The notes beneath the pieces are model-generated. The model was not told the origin of the DNA, did not search any database, and saw only the letters and a list, made by a program, of their open reading frames with translations. Made by a program: the position numbers and the translations under genes. This document shows positions 25,121 to 33,439 of a stretch of 64,000 bases of DNA, piece after piece; the first letter of the stretch is position 1, and the number at the start of each line of letters is the position of its first letter. The DNA comes from Klenkia soli (GTDB lineage: Bacteria > Actinomycetota > Actinomycetes > Mycobacteriales > Geodermatophilaceae): contig NZ_FNIR01000002.1 of NCBI RefSeq assembly GCF_900103975.1, positions 310,001 through 374,000 of the forward strand. The letters run 5' to 3'.

Positions 25121-26653
25121 TCACGAGGGCCCGAGCACCTGCGCCCGGACGTCGGTCTTGAGCACCTTGCCCACCGTCGACCGGGGCAGGTCGGGCCACA
25201 CGTGCAGCTCCTTGGGCGCCTTCACGCTGCCGATCCGGTCCTTGACGAAGGCGATCACCGCGGCGGTGTCCACCTCCGCACCGGGCCGGGGCTGGACCAC
25301 GGCGACCACCCGCTCGCCCCACTTCTCGTCGGGCACCCCGACCACCGCGCAGTCGGCGACGTCCGGGTGGGCGGTCAGGGCGTTCTCCACCTCGGCCGAG
25401 TACACGTTGAACCCGCCGGTGATGATCATGTCCTTCGCCCGGTCCACGACGTACAACCAGTTCTCGTCGTCGAGGTAGCCGATGTCGCCGGTGTGGTGCC
25501 AGCCGTGCGCCGAGGCCGCGGCCGTGGCGGCCGGGTCGCCCAGGTAGCCGGCCATGACCAGCGGGCTGCGGACCACGATCTCGCCCCGCTCGCCGGCCGG
25601 CAGCAGGGCGCCGTCCTCGGCCATGACCGCCACGGTGACCAGCGGCGACGGCCGCCCCGCGGAGCCCAGCCGCTCGACGGCGATGCTGCCGTCGGGCCGG
25701 CGGTGGTCGGCGGGGGACATCGTCGAGATCATCATGGGTGCCTCGGACTGGCCGAACAGCTGCGCCATCGGCCCGATCCGCGCCAGCGCGTCGGTCAACC
25801 GGGCCACCGACATCGGGGCGGCGCCGTACCAGAAGCACTGCAGCGACGAGAGGTCCGTCGCGTCCAGCCGCGGGTGGTCCAGCAGCATGTAGACCAGCGT
25901 CGGCGGCAGGAACGTGTGCGTGACCCGGTGCCGCGGGACGGCGTCCAGGAAGTCGTCGAGCGAGGGCTTCGGCAGGACGACGACGTGGCCGCCCAGCGCC
26001 ATGACCGGGAAGCAGAGCACCCCGGCGGCGTGGGTGAGCGGCGCGAGCGCCAGGTACACCGGCCGGCCCGCGAACGGGTAGCTCATCAGCGTGGTCGCCG
26101 ACATCGTCCCGATCGACCGGTCGGTCAGCAGCACCCCCTTGGGGCGGCCCGTCGTCCCGCCGGTGCCCACCACCATGACGACGTCGTCGGCCGGGTCGAC
26201 CTCGACCGGCTCGGCGGGGACGCCGGCCAGCCACTGCGCCAGCGAGGGGACGTCGACGTCGGGGGCGTCCAGGCAGACCAGGGTGGTCAGCGCGGGCAGC
26301 CGGTGGCGGATCTGCTCGACCAGCGGGGCGAACGCCGCCTGGTACAGCAGTGCGGTGCAGCCGAAGAGCTCCAGCAGCTCCTGGTTCTCGGCGGCCTGGT
26401 TGCGCGGGTTGACCGGGGCCCACACCGCGCCGGCCCGGGCGATGCCGAACACGCAGGCGAAGGCGACCGGGTCGTTGGCCGAGAGGACGGCGACCGACTG
26501 GCCGGGCAGGACGCCCGAGCGCACCAGCGCCCGGGCGACCTGCCAGCTGACCTCCTGGACCTGTCCGTAGCTCCAGGTGGTGTCCCCGGCGGTCAGGCAG
26601 GGGGCGTCGCGGCCCAGCGACGCGCCCTTGTCCAACCAGGAGGTCAGCGCCAC
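25121..26653 (-). CDS. Class I adenylate-forming enzyme (acyl-CoA synthetase family)
   Basis: A 510-aa ANL-superfamily enzyme that would form an acyl-adenylate and then an acyl-CoA. The P-loop is GTGGTTGRPKGVLLT near residue 160; QLFGQSEAPMM replaces the usual YGxTE adenine motif, HHTGDIGYLD and VDRAKDMIITGGFNVY follow, and the C-terminal Lys motif is LPRSTVGKVLKTDVR. The substrate cannot be told, although the GQSE motif recurs in a group acting on non-fatty carboxylic acids. It is the last gene of the SDR-dehydrogenase-ligase operon, one base after the previous stop, and is followed by two hairpins. Confidence 0.9.
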   Translation of the reverse strand: MALTSWLDKGASLGRDAPCLTAGDTTWSYGQVQEVSWQVARALVRSGVLPGQSVAVLSANDPVAFACVFGIARAGAVWAPVNPRNQAAENQELLELFGCTALLYQAAFAPLVEQIRHRLPALTTLVCLDAPDVDVPSLAQWLAGVPAEPVEVDPADDVVMVVGTGGTTGRPKGVLLTDRSIGTMSATTLMSYPFAGRPVYLALAPLTHAAGVLCFPVMALGGHVVVLPKPSLDDFLDAVPRHRVTHTFLPPTLVYMLLDHPRLDATDLSSLQCFWYGAAPMSVARLTDALARIGPMAQLFGQSEAPMMISTMSPADHRRPDGSIAVERLGSAGRPSPLVTVAVMAEDGALLPAGERGEIVVRSPLVMAGYLGDPAATAAASAHGWHHTGDIGYLDDENWLYVVDRAKDMIITGGFNVYSAEVENALTAHPDVADCAVVGVPDEKWGERVVAVVQPRPGAEVDTAAVIAFVKDRIGSVKAPKELHVWPDLPRSTVGKVLKTDVRAQVLGPS

Positions 26654-26654
26654 G

Positions 26655-27773
26655 TCAGCGGTGCTCGGTGACGACGGGCTCGAGCACCAGGCCGAACTGG
26701 CGCAGCACCCCCAGCAGCTGCCGGTGCCCGAAGGCCTGGCAACCCGAGGCGAACCCCGCCCGCAGCGGCTTCTGCTGCAGCAGCGACATCGCGGCCCAGG
26801 CCTGCATGAGCCCGGTCTGCTTGTAGTTGCTGTTGCCGTGGATGACGACGTGCTTGCGCCCCAGCGGACCCGAGGCGTGCACCGAGTCGATGGAGGTGTT
26901 CAGCCGCGGGTTCTCGCGCGGCGGCATCCCGGCGCTCCACTGCTTCGCGATCTCGGCCAGCTTCTCGTCCCACTGGTCGCGCGGCAGGGTCTTGATGTCG
27001 GTCTCGACCATCGCGGTGGTGGCCACGACGGCCTGCATGACCGGCTTGTTCATCACGCCGCCGGCGACCTTGACGGTGGACACCCGCGGGTCGTCCTTGA
27101 ACCAGACCGGGTGGGAGGTGCCGCCCCACGGCACGGCGAGGGCCAGCTCGTGGCTGCCGGGCACGACGACGTCGAACGTCGTGGTGGGCTCGAACTGCAC
27201 GTACTGGTTCTCCTGGAGGTGGAACCAGTCCGCCTTGAGGATGGTGAAGATCGTCTCGGTGGAGGCGGTGGTCGGGAAGCCCTTCCACAGCACCAGGACG
27301 TCGAGGGTGTCCAGGCCCGGGGTCTCCAGCGCGATGTTGATGGCGATCTCGCCGGTCGTGTACATCTGCGCGATGCCGGGTGAGAGCAGCAGCCCGGCGT
27401 CGGCGAACTGCGCGCCCCACCGTCGCTGGCACTCGAGCACCCAGTCCTGCTCACCGGTGGTGTCCAGGTAGTGCGCCCCGGTGGCCAGGCACGCCTCGAC
27501 CACCTCGGGGCCGAGGTTGATGAACGGGCCGACCATGTTGCAGACGACCTGGGCGCCGGTGAACAGCTCGGTGAGCGCCTCGACGGTGTGCTCGACCTCG
27601 ACCACCTCGTACTGCGCGGTCTCGATGCCGGGGATCCTCTCGACCACCTCGCGCACGCGGGCGGCGTCGCGGCCGGCGGCCACGAAGGGCACACCCAGCT
27701 CGCGGAGGTACTCGCAGACCAGGCGGCCGGTGTACCCGGAGGCGCCGTAGACGACGACCGGCTTGTCGGTCAC
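26655..27773 (-). CDS. Saccharopine dehydrogenase-like NAD(P)-binding oxidoreductase (possibly DUF5938)
   Basis: A 372-aa protein. The N-terminal Rossmann domain starts VVVYGASGYTGRLVCEYLRE (residues 6-25), then VVCNMVGPFINLGPEVVEACL and ATGAHYLDTTGEQDWVL, the signature of saccharopine-dehydrogenase-type proteins. The C-terminal half (HASGPLGRKHVVIHGNSNYK, ASGCQAFGHRQLLG) matches a group I recall as DUF5938; its reaction is unknown. The GTG start at 27773 overlaps the SDR stop (GTGA) and the CoA ligase follows after one base, so all three should act in one catabolic route, under the divergent TetR. Confidence 0.85.
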   Translation of the reverse strand: MTDKPVVVYGASGYTGRLVCEYLRELGVPFVAAGRDAARVREVVERIPGIETAQYEVVEVEHTVEALTELFTGAQVVCNMVGPFINLGPEVVEACLATGAHYLDTTGEQDWVLECQRRWGAQFADAGLLLSPGIAQMYTTGEIAINIALETPGLDTLDVLVLWKGFPTTASTETIFTILKADWFHLQENQYVQFEPTTTFDVVVPGSHELALAVPWGGTSHPVWFKDDPRVSTVKVAGGVMNKPVMQAVVATTAMVETDIKTLPRDQWDEKLAEIAKQWSAGMPPRENPRLNTSIDSVHASGPLGRKHVVIHGNSNYKQTGLMQAWAAMSLLQQKPLRAGFASGCQAFGHRQLLGVLRQFGLVLEPVVTEHR

Positions 27774-28573
27774 GAGCCCATCCCCCCGTCCACCGGCAGG
27801 CCGGCGCCGGTGATGAAGCGGGCGGCGTCGGAGGCCAGGAAGACCACGGCGTCGGCCATGTCGGCCACCTCGCCGAGCCGGCCGGACGGCGTCAGGGCGA
27901 CGACGGTGCCGACGGCCTCCTCGACCGAGGGGAACAGCCCGAGCTCGGCCATGTCCACGGCGAGCTGGTTGCCCATCGTCGTGGGCACCAGGCCGGGGTA
28001 GACGCAGTTGACCCGCACGCCGTAGCCGAGCTTGCCGGCCTCGGCGGCCGCCACCCGGGTGAGCCGGTCGACGGCGGACTTTGTCGCCGAGTACCCGGAG
28101 ATGCCCGGGAAGGCGATGGTGGCCGCGACCGAGGAGATGTTCACGATCGAGCCGCCGGCCCCGGCGACGCCGCCCGGGCGCATGGCGCGCAGCCCGTGCT
28201 TGATGCCCAGCGCGGTGCCCAGCACGTTGACCTCGAGCATCGTGCGGAGGTCCTCGGGGCGGAACTCGCTGATCAGCGCCGAGATCTCGACGCCGGCGTT
28301 GTTGACCAGCACGTCCAGGCCGCCGAGGAGCTCGGCGGCCTCCGCGATGCCGGCCTCCCAGCTGGCCTCGTCGGTGACGTCCAGGTGCACGAACCCGGCG
28401 GTCACCCCCTCCTTCGCCAGCTGCTCGGCGACGGCGGCGCCCTCGACGTCGAGGAGGTCGGCCACCACCACCGAGGCACCGTTGCGGGCCAGGGCCTCGG
28501 CCATGCCCTGCCCCAGGCCCCGCGCCCCTCCCGTGACCAGCGCCTTGCGTCCTGCCAGGTCGAACACGGACAT
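27770..28573 (-). CDS. SDR family NAD(P)-dependent oxidoreductase
   Basis: A 267-aa classical short-chain dehydrogenase. It shows the cofactor motif TGGARGLG (residues 14-21), NNAG, the catalytic Ser in IVNISSVAA, Tyr-x3-Lys in GYSATKSA, and the late PVDGGMGS. It interconverts an alcohol and a ketone on an unknown substrate. GGAGGTTGGTCG precedes the ATG at 28573. It is the first gene of the three-gene operon; the upstream region carries two TetR-type palindromes, one overlapping a candidate TTGACA -35 box for this operon. Confidence 0.92.
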   Translation of the reverse strand: MSVFDLAGRKALVTGGARGLGQGMAEALARNGASVVVADLLDVEGAAVAEQLAKEGVTAGFVHLDVTDEASWEAGIAEAAELLGGLDVLVNNAGVEISALISEFRPEDLRTMLEVNVLGTALGIKHGLRAMRPGGVAGAGGSIVNISSVAATIAFPGISGYSATKSAVDRLTRVAAAEAGKLGYGVRVNCVYPGLVPTTMGNQLAVDMAELGLFPSVEEAVGTVVALTPSGRLGEVADMADAVVFLASDAARFITGAGLPVDGGMGS

Positions 28574-28663
28574 CGACCAACCTCCGGGTCGTCGCGCCAC
28601 CGCCGCCGCCGGCCCACGCTGGCCGGCGGTCGTCGTGTGACGCGGGCCATGCTCGCCAGGTTT

Positions 28664-28703
28664 CTTGACGACTGTCAAGACTTTCTTGGACGATCGTCAA
28701 GAA
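28664..28703. promoter_or_regulatory. Two TetR-type operator palindromes in the divergent spacer
   Basis: Site 1 is CTTGAC-GACT-GTCAAG (28664-28679). Site 2 is the imperfect palindrome 28683-28703, with centre GACGATCGTC and flanks TTCTT/AAGAA (one extra G). Both share CTTG-ACGA-NTCAAG-like halves. The minus-strand TTGACA of site 1 could be the -35 box of the SDR operon, and a plus-strand TACCCT at 28718-28723 could be the -10 of the TetR gene. The likely repressor is the divergent TetR protein. Confidence 0.7.
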
Positions 28704-28751
28704 GACGACCGGGCGGCTACCCTCGTCGGCGGACCAGGGGAGGAGGGCCGG

Positions 28752-29369
28752 GTGCCCGAGCGGGTGGACAAGTTCGCGGCGCGGCGGGCCGAGCTGGCCG
28801 CGGCGACGCTGAGGACGCTGGCCGAGCTGGGCTACGCCCGCACGAGCCTGCGCGAGATCGCGCAGAACTCCGAGTTCAGCCACGGCGTCCTGCACTACTA
28901 CTTCCAGGACAAGGTCGATCTGATCACGCACTGCGTGCGCGAGTACAAGGCCGTCTGCGTGACGCGCTACGACCAGGTGGTGGCCACCGCCGCCACCCCC
29001 GACGAGCTGCGCCAGGGCTTCCTGGACAAGCTGGCGCAGACGCTGGTCGACGAGGCGCACATGCACCGCCTCTGGTACGACCTGCGCAACCAGTCGATGT
29101 TCGAGGAGTCCTTCCGCGCCGACGTCGCGGCCATCGACGCCAGCCTCGAGCGCATGGTCTGGCGGGTGGTGTCGCGGTTCGCCGAGCTGGCCGGTGCGCG
29201 GCTGCAGGTGACCCCCGGGGTCATGTACGCGCTGTTCGACGGGCTCTTCCAGCAGGCCCTGCTGCGTCGGCTGGCCGGCGACCCCGGTGCCGCCGACGAC
29301 CTCCGCGCCGCGGTGACCGCCGTCGTCGCGCAGGTGGTCGTGCTCGACCGCGAGCCCGCGCTCGGCTGA
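28752..29369 (+). CDS. TetR-family regulator of the divergent SDR operon
   Basis: A 205-aa repressor. The HTH is at residues 5-50 (RRAELAAATLRTLAELGYARTSLREIAQNSEFSHGVLHYYFQDK). The helical ligand domain is of the TetR_C_6/BetI-like kind (DELRQGFLDKLAQTL, MHRLWYDLRNQSMF). A GGGGAGGAGG ribosome-binding site precedes the GTG at 28752. It is divergent from SDR-dehydrogenase-CoA ligase across 178 bases that hold two palindromes, which it probably binds. Acyl-CoA or the pathway substrate is a likely inducer; not shown by sequence. Confidence 0.88.
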   Translation: MPERVDKFAARRAELAAATLRTLAELGYARTSLREIAQNSEFSHGVLHYYFQDKVDLITHCVREYKAVCVTRYDQVVATAATPDELRQGFLDKLAQTLVDEAHMHRLWYDLRNQSMFEESFRADVAAIDASLERMVWRVVSRFAELAGARLQVTPGVMYALFDGLFQQALLRRLAGDPGAADDLRAAVTAVVAQVVVLDREPALG

Positions 29370-29432
29370 CCGGTCTGGTTGGCTGGGCGCGAGCGCCGGG
29401 ACCCGCCCGGCCACCGCACCGAGGAGGCCCCC

Positions 29433-29810
29433 GTGGCCGAGCTGACCCGCCCCGACGTCGAGCCCCCGACCGGTCCGGCCCCCGCCGACCTGGTCGTCGA
29501 GGAGATCACCGTCGGCGACGGCCCCGAGGCCACCGCCGGCAGCACCGTCGTCGCCCACTACGTCGGGGTCACCCACGACACCGGCGAGCAGTTCGACGCC
29601 TCCTGGGACCGCGGCGACCCGTTGCAGTTCCGCCTCGGGGTCGGCCAGGTCATCGCCGGCTGGGACGAGGGCATCGCCGGCATGAAGGTCGGCGGTCGCC
29701 GCCGGCTCACCATCCCCGCGCACAAGGCCTACGGCGACCGCGGCGCCGGCGGCGTCATCAAGCCCGGTGCCACCCTGGTGTTCGTCGTCGACCTGGTCGG
29801 CGTCCGCTGA
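29433..29810 (+). CDS. FKBP-type peptidyl-prolyl cis-trans isomerase
   Basis: A 125-aa cytosolic protein that catalyses cis-trans isomerisation of X-Pro bonds. A short Pro-rich N-terminus is followed by a complete FKBP domain: YVGVTHDTGEQFDASWDRG, FRLGVGQVIAGWDEGIAGM, KVGGRRRLTIPAHKAYG and the end strand TLVFVVDLVGV. The Asp, Val, Ile, Trp pocket residues (FDAS, QVIAGW) are kept. GAGGAGG stands before the GTG at 29433. No signal peptide and no operon partner. Confidence 0.93.
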   Translation: MAELTRPDVEPPTGPAPADLVVEEITVGDGPEATAGSTVVAHYVGVTHDTGEQFDASWDRGDPLQFRLGVGQVIAGWDEGIAGMKVGGRRRLTIPAHKAYGDRGAGGVIKPGATLVFVVDLVGVR

Positions 29811-29832
29811 CCGGTCCCACCCCGGCTCGGCC

Positions 29833-30216
29833 CTAGCCGGACGTGTGGTGCACGGCCTCGGCGTTGTTGCCGTCGGGGTCGCGCAGGAACGTGCCGTAGT
29901 AGCCGGGGTGGTACTCCGGGAACACCCGGGGTGCGTGCAGCACCTCGTACCCGGCCGCGGTGGCGGCGGCGTGCACGGCGTCCACCGCGGCCCGGTCGGG
30001 GGCGGTGAACGCCACGTGCACCTCGCCGACGGTGCTCCCGTCGTGCGGCGCGAGCCAGAAGTGCGGGAAGCCGTCGGCCCCGGCCAGGCCGATCACCGGC
30101 CCGGCCGGGGTGTCGTACCGCATCGCCTCCCGGAACCCGAGCGGCGCGAACGCCGTGGTGTAGAAGGCCGCGGCGGCCTCGGGGTCGGCGCAGGGGATGC
30201 CCAGGTGGTCCAGCAC
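29833..30216 (-). CDS. VOC family protein (glyoxalase/bleomycin-resistance fold)
   Basis: A 127-aa cytosolic protein. It begins LDHLGIPCADPEAAAAFYTT and ends FLRDPDGNNAEAVHHTSG, the two halves of the VOC metal site (His near the N-terminus, Glu in NNAEAV). The reaction is unknown; many members are lactoylglutathione lyase-like or resistance proteins. The start is uncertain: GTG 30216 begins just before the conserved strand, while GTG 30246 would add ten residues. It converges on the FKBP gene and follows the GAF-ANTAR gene in the same direction. Confidence 0.82.
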   Translation of the reverse strand: MLDHLGIPCADPEAAAAFYTTAFAPLGFREAMRYDTPAGPVIGLAGADGFPHFWLAPHDGSTVGEVHVAFTAPDRAAVDAVHAAATAAGYEVLHAPRVFPEYHPGYYGTFLRDPDGNNAEAVHHTSG

Positions 30217-30260
30217 GACCGGCAGTCTGGCCCCGCCGGGAGCCACCGGGCAATCCCCGG

Positions 30261-31001
30261 TCAGCCGGTGACCGGCGGACCGCCGCCGTCGAACTCGGCG
30301 ACGATGTCGGCGGCCAGGTCGCGCACCTTGCGGTTGGCGTGCTGGGAGCGGGCCGACAGCACCTGGAAGGCCTCCTCGGCGTCGATGCGGTGGCGGGCCA
30401 TGAGGATGCCCTTGGCCTGCTCGATGGTCGCCCGGGAGGCCATCGCCTCCTGCAGCTTCGCCGCCGTCCGCTGCACCTGGTCGTAGCTGTGCATGTTGCC
30501 GATGGCGACGGCGGCGACGCCGGCCAGGTCGCGCACCAGGGCCTGCTGCTGCTCGCCGTAGGCGTCGGGCTCGGGGGAGTACAGGTTCAGGGCGGCCCGC
30601 AGTCCGTGCTGGATCGGGATCGGGGTGGACAGCGAGCTGAGCGCGCCCTGCCGGACCGCGAGGTCGGCGAACCCGGGCCACCGCTTCTCGGTGCGCATGT
30701 CGCCCACCACCAGGGCCCGGCCGGACACCGCGGCCTCGAGGCCCGGGCCGTGGTCCAGGCCGAACTGGGCCTCGTCGAGCTCGAAGGCCAGCAGGCCGGT
30801 CCACGACGCCGAGGTCGGCCGCCCGCGCTCGACGAGGGTGACCGACGCCTCGCTGCTGTCGGCGAGGGTCTGCACCGCCACCTCGGCGACCCGGAGCAGC
30901 ACCGAGCGCATGGACTCGTCGGCGACGAGGAGGCCCGCCAGTGCGTCGGCCGCGCGCGGTGATCTGCGGTCGCCGTCCGCCGCCTGGTCGTCTGACCGCA
31001 T
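30261..31001 (-). CDS. GAF-ANTAR domain RNA-binding antiterminator
   Basis: A 246-aa protein. Residues 20-165 form a GAF sensor (ALAGLLVADESMRSVLLRVAEVAV, LSTPIPIQHGLRAALNLYSP). Residues 180-235 are an ANTAR three-helix bundle (LQEAMASRATIEQAKGILMARHRIDAEEAFQVLSARSQHANRKVRDLA), in which the conserved Ala, Gly and Arg/Lys residues bind paired RNA hexaloops and prevent transcription termination. The signal seen by GAF and the RNA targets are not known. Start ATG 31001; CTCCCC rather than a clear Shine-Dalgarno precedes it. Confidence 0.9.
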   Translation of the reverse strand: MRSDDQAADGDRRSPRAADALAGLLVADESMRSVLLRVAEVAVQTLADSSEASVTLVERGRPTSASWTGLLAFELDEAQFGLDHGPGLEAAVSGRALVVGDMRTEKRWPGFADLAVRQGALSSLSTPIPIQHGLRAALNLYSPEPDAYGEQQQALVRDLAGVAAVAIGNMHSYDQVQRTAAKLQEAMASRATIEQAKGILMARHRIDAEEAFQVLSARSQHANRKVRDLAADIVAEFDGGGPPVTG

Positions 31002-31157
31002 CGGGGAGCACTCCTGCGGGCCGTTCACCGCCGTCGTGGCGGGTCCCCTGGGTGCCCGGTCTTGGACACCGTCCGGGACGATCTGTACCGCCGAGACTAC
31101 CGGGGCCCGGTGATCCGGGCCCGGAACAGATCCCCGCACGGGGACGTTCCCGGGCCC

Positions 31158-31850
31158 GTGGAGATCGAGATCTGGTCCGACGTCGTCTGCCCGTGGTGCT
31201 ACATCGGCAAGCGCCGGTTGGAGACCGCGCTGTCCCGGTTCGAGCACGCCGACGAGGTCGTGGTGACCTGGCGCAGCTTCCAGCTCGACCCGTCCGTCGC
31301 CGAGGGCGACGTGCACCCGACGCTGCCCGCGCTGGCCCGCAAGTACGGCCGCAGCGAGGAGCAGATGCGGGAGCAGATGACCTCCCTGGACGCCCTCGCC
31401 CTGCGCGAGGGCCTGCACTACGACCTGGCGAACGGCGTCAGCGGCAACACCCTGCTCGCCCACCAGCTCATCCACCTGGCCGCCGAGCACGGGCTGCAGG
31501 GCGCGATGAAGGAGCGGCTGCTGCACGCCCACTTCGAGCAGTCGACGTCGGTGTTCGACCTCGAGTCGCTGGTGGCGCTGGGCGTCGAGGTGGGCCTGGA
31601 CGCCGACGAGGTCCGGGCCGCGCTGACCGACCGCCGCTTCCTGCCCGCCGTGCAGGAGGACATCGCCACCGCCCGTGCGCTGGGTGCCACCGGCGTGCCG
31701 TTCTTCGTCGTCGACCGCACCTACGGCGCCGCCGGCGCCCAGGACCCCGACGTCCTGCTGCAGCTGCTCGAGCGGGCCTGGGTCGACAGCCACCCGCTGA
31801 CCACCGTCCCGCCGGCCGCCGGCTGCGAGGGCGACAGCTGCACCGTGTGA
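31158..31850 (+). CDS. DsbA family (FrnE-type) oxidoreductase
   Basis: A 230-aa cytosolic thioredoxin-fold protein of the 2-hydroxychromene-2-carboxylate isomerase/FrnE group. It starts EIWSDVVCPWCYIGKRRLE with the redox pair C11-P-W-C14. A helical insert covers 60-170, and the C-terminal cis-Pro loop is TGVPFFVVDRTYGAAGAQ. It probably reduces or isomerises disulfides, or acts in polyketide/aromatic metabolism; it lacks a signal peptide. A C-terminal CEGDSC adds two further Cys. GTG 31158 was chosen because the fold starts immediately. The 156-base spacer to the ANTAR gene contains an 8-bp hairpin (31103-31122). Confidence 0.9.
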   Translation: MEIEIWSDVVCPWCYIGKRRLETALSRFEHADEVVVTWRSFQLDPSVAEGDVHPTLPALARKYGRSEEQMREQMTSLDALALREGLHYDLANGVSGNTLLAHQLIHLAAEHGLQGAMKERLLHAHFEQSTSVFDLESLVALGVEVGLDADEVRAALTDRRFLPAVQEDIATARALGATGVPFFVVDRTYGAAGAQDPDVLLQLLERAWVDSHPLTTVPPAAGCEGDSCTV

Positions 31851-31852
31851 CC

Positions 31853-31858
31853 TAGGGT
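31853..31858 (+). promoter_or_regulatory. Leaderless -10 box for the DUF1707 gene
   Basis: TAGGGT (TANNNT) overlaps the end of the DsbA gene region and ends seven bases before the ATG at 31866, so the transcript would start at the ATG. The gene has no Shine-Dalgarno. Confidence 0.55.
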
Positions 31859-31865
31859 CGCCGGC

Positions 31866-32486
31866 ATGGAGGAGCCGCGCCGGTACCGCATCTCCGACGC
31901 CGACCGCGAGCACGCCGCGCAACGCCTGCACACGGCGATGGCCGAGGGCCGGATCACCTTCGCCGAGCTCGACGAGCGGCTGGCGCAGGTCTACGCCGCG
32001 CTGTACGCCGCCGACCTCGAACCCCCGCTGGCCGACCTCCCGCCCGAGCACCCCGCGCCCTCGGGCCTCGCGGTCGCCCCGCCGGCGTCCCCCACCGCCT
32101 GGCAGCCCGCGCCGCCGGCCGGCCCGGCGCCGGTGGTGCTCCGGTCCACCGTGGGCGACCTCAAGCGCACCGGGGCCTGGCAGGTGCCGCCGGTGCTCGA
32201 GGTGCAGAGCACGATGGGCGACGCGGTGCTGGACTTCACCCGGGCGGTGCTGCCCCAGCAGGTGGTCGAGGTGCGGATCAAGCTCGGCGCCGGCGACGCG
32301 AAGCTGATCCTCCCCGACGGCGCCACCGCCGACGTCGACGGCGTCTCGGCCGGTCTGGGCAGCGTCACGAGCAAGGTGCCCGGTGGCCCGCGGCCCGGTC
32401 AGCTGCACGTCGTGGTGCGGGGCAAGGTGTCCATGGGCGACGTCGTCGTCCGCTACCCCTACGAGATCGGCCGCTTCCGCTTCTGA
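31866..32486 (+). CDS. DUF1707 and LiaF-like domain protein
   Basis: A 206-aa soluble protein. Residues 5-50 are the DUF1707 (SHOCT-like) motif RISDADREHAAQRLHTAMAE, RITFAELDERLAQVYAA. A Pro/Ala-rich linker (55-90) leads to a C-terminal beta-rich domain (LRSTVGDLKRTGAWQVP, STMGDAVLDF, GKVSMGDVVVRYP), similar to LiaF-type cell-envelope stress proteins. Actinobacterial DUF1707 proteins often have transmembrane helices; this one shows none. Function unknown, probably envelope-linked. It is transcribed from its own leaderless promoter and is followed by a hydrolase 20 bases later. Confidence 0.85.
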   Translation: MEEPRRYRISDADREHAAQRLHTAMAEGRITFAELDERLAQVYAALYAADLEPPLADLPPEHPAPSGLAVAPPASPTAWQPAPPAGPAPVVLRSTVGDLKRTGAWQVPPVLEVQSTMGDAVLDFTRAVLPQQVVEVRIKLGAGDAKLILPDGATADVDGVSAGLGSVTSKVPGGPRPGQLHVVVRGKVSMGDVVVRYPYEIGRFRF

Positions 32487-32506
32487 CCGCCGGGTAGGGG
32501 AGGGCG

Positions 32507-33268
32507 GTGCTGAACCACGCCGACCCCTTCCCCGACCGCACCGGCCCGGTCGTCGTCCTGCTGCCGGCCTTCCCGCTGGACCACCACCTGTGGGACGACG
32601 TCGCCGCCCTGCTGCCGCACCCGCTGCGGCCGGTCGCCGTCGACCTGCCGGGCCTCGGCTCGCCGGTCGCCGGCGCCCCGTCGCTGGAGCTGGCCGTCGA
32701 CGGGGTGCTTGCCCTCCTCGACCACCTCGGTGCCGACCGCGCGGTCGTCGCCGGGCTCTCCACCGGGGGGTACGTGGCGGCGATGCTGGCCGGGCGGTCG
32801 CCCGGGCGGGTGGCCGCGCTCGCGCTGTGCGACACCACCACGCAGGTCGGCCCGCCGGACGTGCCGGCCGACCGGCTGGCCGTCGCCGACGACCTGGAGC
32901 AGCACGGGATCGAGGCGGTGCTGGACTCGGTGGCCGAGGGGCTGGGTCCGCACGCCGGCCCCGAGCTGGCCGGCCGGGTCGAGGCGATGATCCGCGCGCA
33001 GGACCCGGGGGACGTCGCCTGGGTGTGCCGGGCCCTCGCCGCCCGCCCGGACACCTCCGCCGCGGTGCGGGACCTCCCGGCGCCGGTCCTGCTGCTGTTC
33101 GGCGAGCTCGACGCGCCGACCCCGCCGGCCGACCGGCTCCCGGCCCTGCAGGCGCTGCGCCCCGACGCGACCACCGTCGTCGTCCCCGGGTCGGGTCACC
33201 TCACCGCGCTGGAGGCCCCGGCCGAGGTGGCCGCCGCGCTGACCGCCCTGGCGGGCCGGGGCGACTGA
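32507..33268 (+). CDS. Alpha/beta fold hydrolase
   Basis: A 253-aa cytosolic hydrolase. It shows the oxyanion strand VVVLLPAFPLDHHLW, the nucleophile elbow GLSTGGY (Ser in G-x-S-x-G), the acid strand LLLFGELDAPTPP and the catalytic His near the end in VPGSGHLTALEAP. This is close to the 3-oxoadipate enol-lactonase/haloperoxidase group, but the substrate is open. A TAGGGGAGGG stretch before the GTG at 32507 could serve as ribosome-binding site. It ends before a pair of inverted repeats that separate it from pckG. Confidence 0.88.
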   Translation: MLNHADPFPDRTGPVVVLLPAFPLDHHLWDDVAALLPHPLRPVAVDLPGLGSPVAGAPSLELAVDGVLALLDHLGADRAVVAGLSTGGYVAAMLAGRSPGRVAALALCDTTTQVGPPDVPADRLAVADDLEQHGIEAVLDSVAEGLGPHAGPELAGRVEAMIRAQDPGDVAWVCRALAARPDTSAAVRDLPAPVLLLFGELDAPTPPADRLPALQALRPDATTVVVPGSGHLTALEAPAEVAAALTALAGRGD

Positions 33269-33270
33269 TG

Positions 33271-33321
33271 GTGACCAGACGTCCTGGACGTCTGGTCACG
33301 TGGTAGACGTCATGTACGTCT
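33271..33321. promoter_or_regulatory. Two adjacent AGACGT/ACGTCT inverted repeats upstream of pckG
   Basis: Repeat A is GTGACCAGACGTCC (33271-33284) pairing exactly with 33286-33299. Repeat B is AGACGT-CATGT-ACGTCT (33305-33321). The shared AGACGT half-sites are spaced so that A may terminate the hydrolase transcript while B, and possibly A, acts as an operator for pckG, which starts 119 bases later. TAGCCT at 33349-33354 is a possible -10 box. Confidence 0.45.
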
Positions 33322-33439
33322 CGCCTGTCGGACTGCCCCGCGCGGCGCTAGCCTCTCCAGATCGCACCCGCCCAGCGGGTCCGAGCACCACCGCCGGCGC
33401 GAACTCCGCGTCCGCGGGAACAGAGGATGGAGACGCCCT

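Noticed and set aside
26655-29723. 1022-codon minus-strand frame running through the SDR and TetR genes
   Set aside because: Only the first-read end (26655-27773) has saccharopine dehydrogenase motifs. The rest is antisense or out of frame to the SDR, TetR and FKBP genes.
30103-30253. Longer N-terminus for the VOC protein at 29833
   Set aside because: Upstream codons in the same frame are antisense to shadows and add no VOC residues; only GTG 30216 or GTG 30246 make sense.
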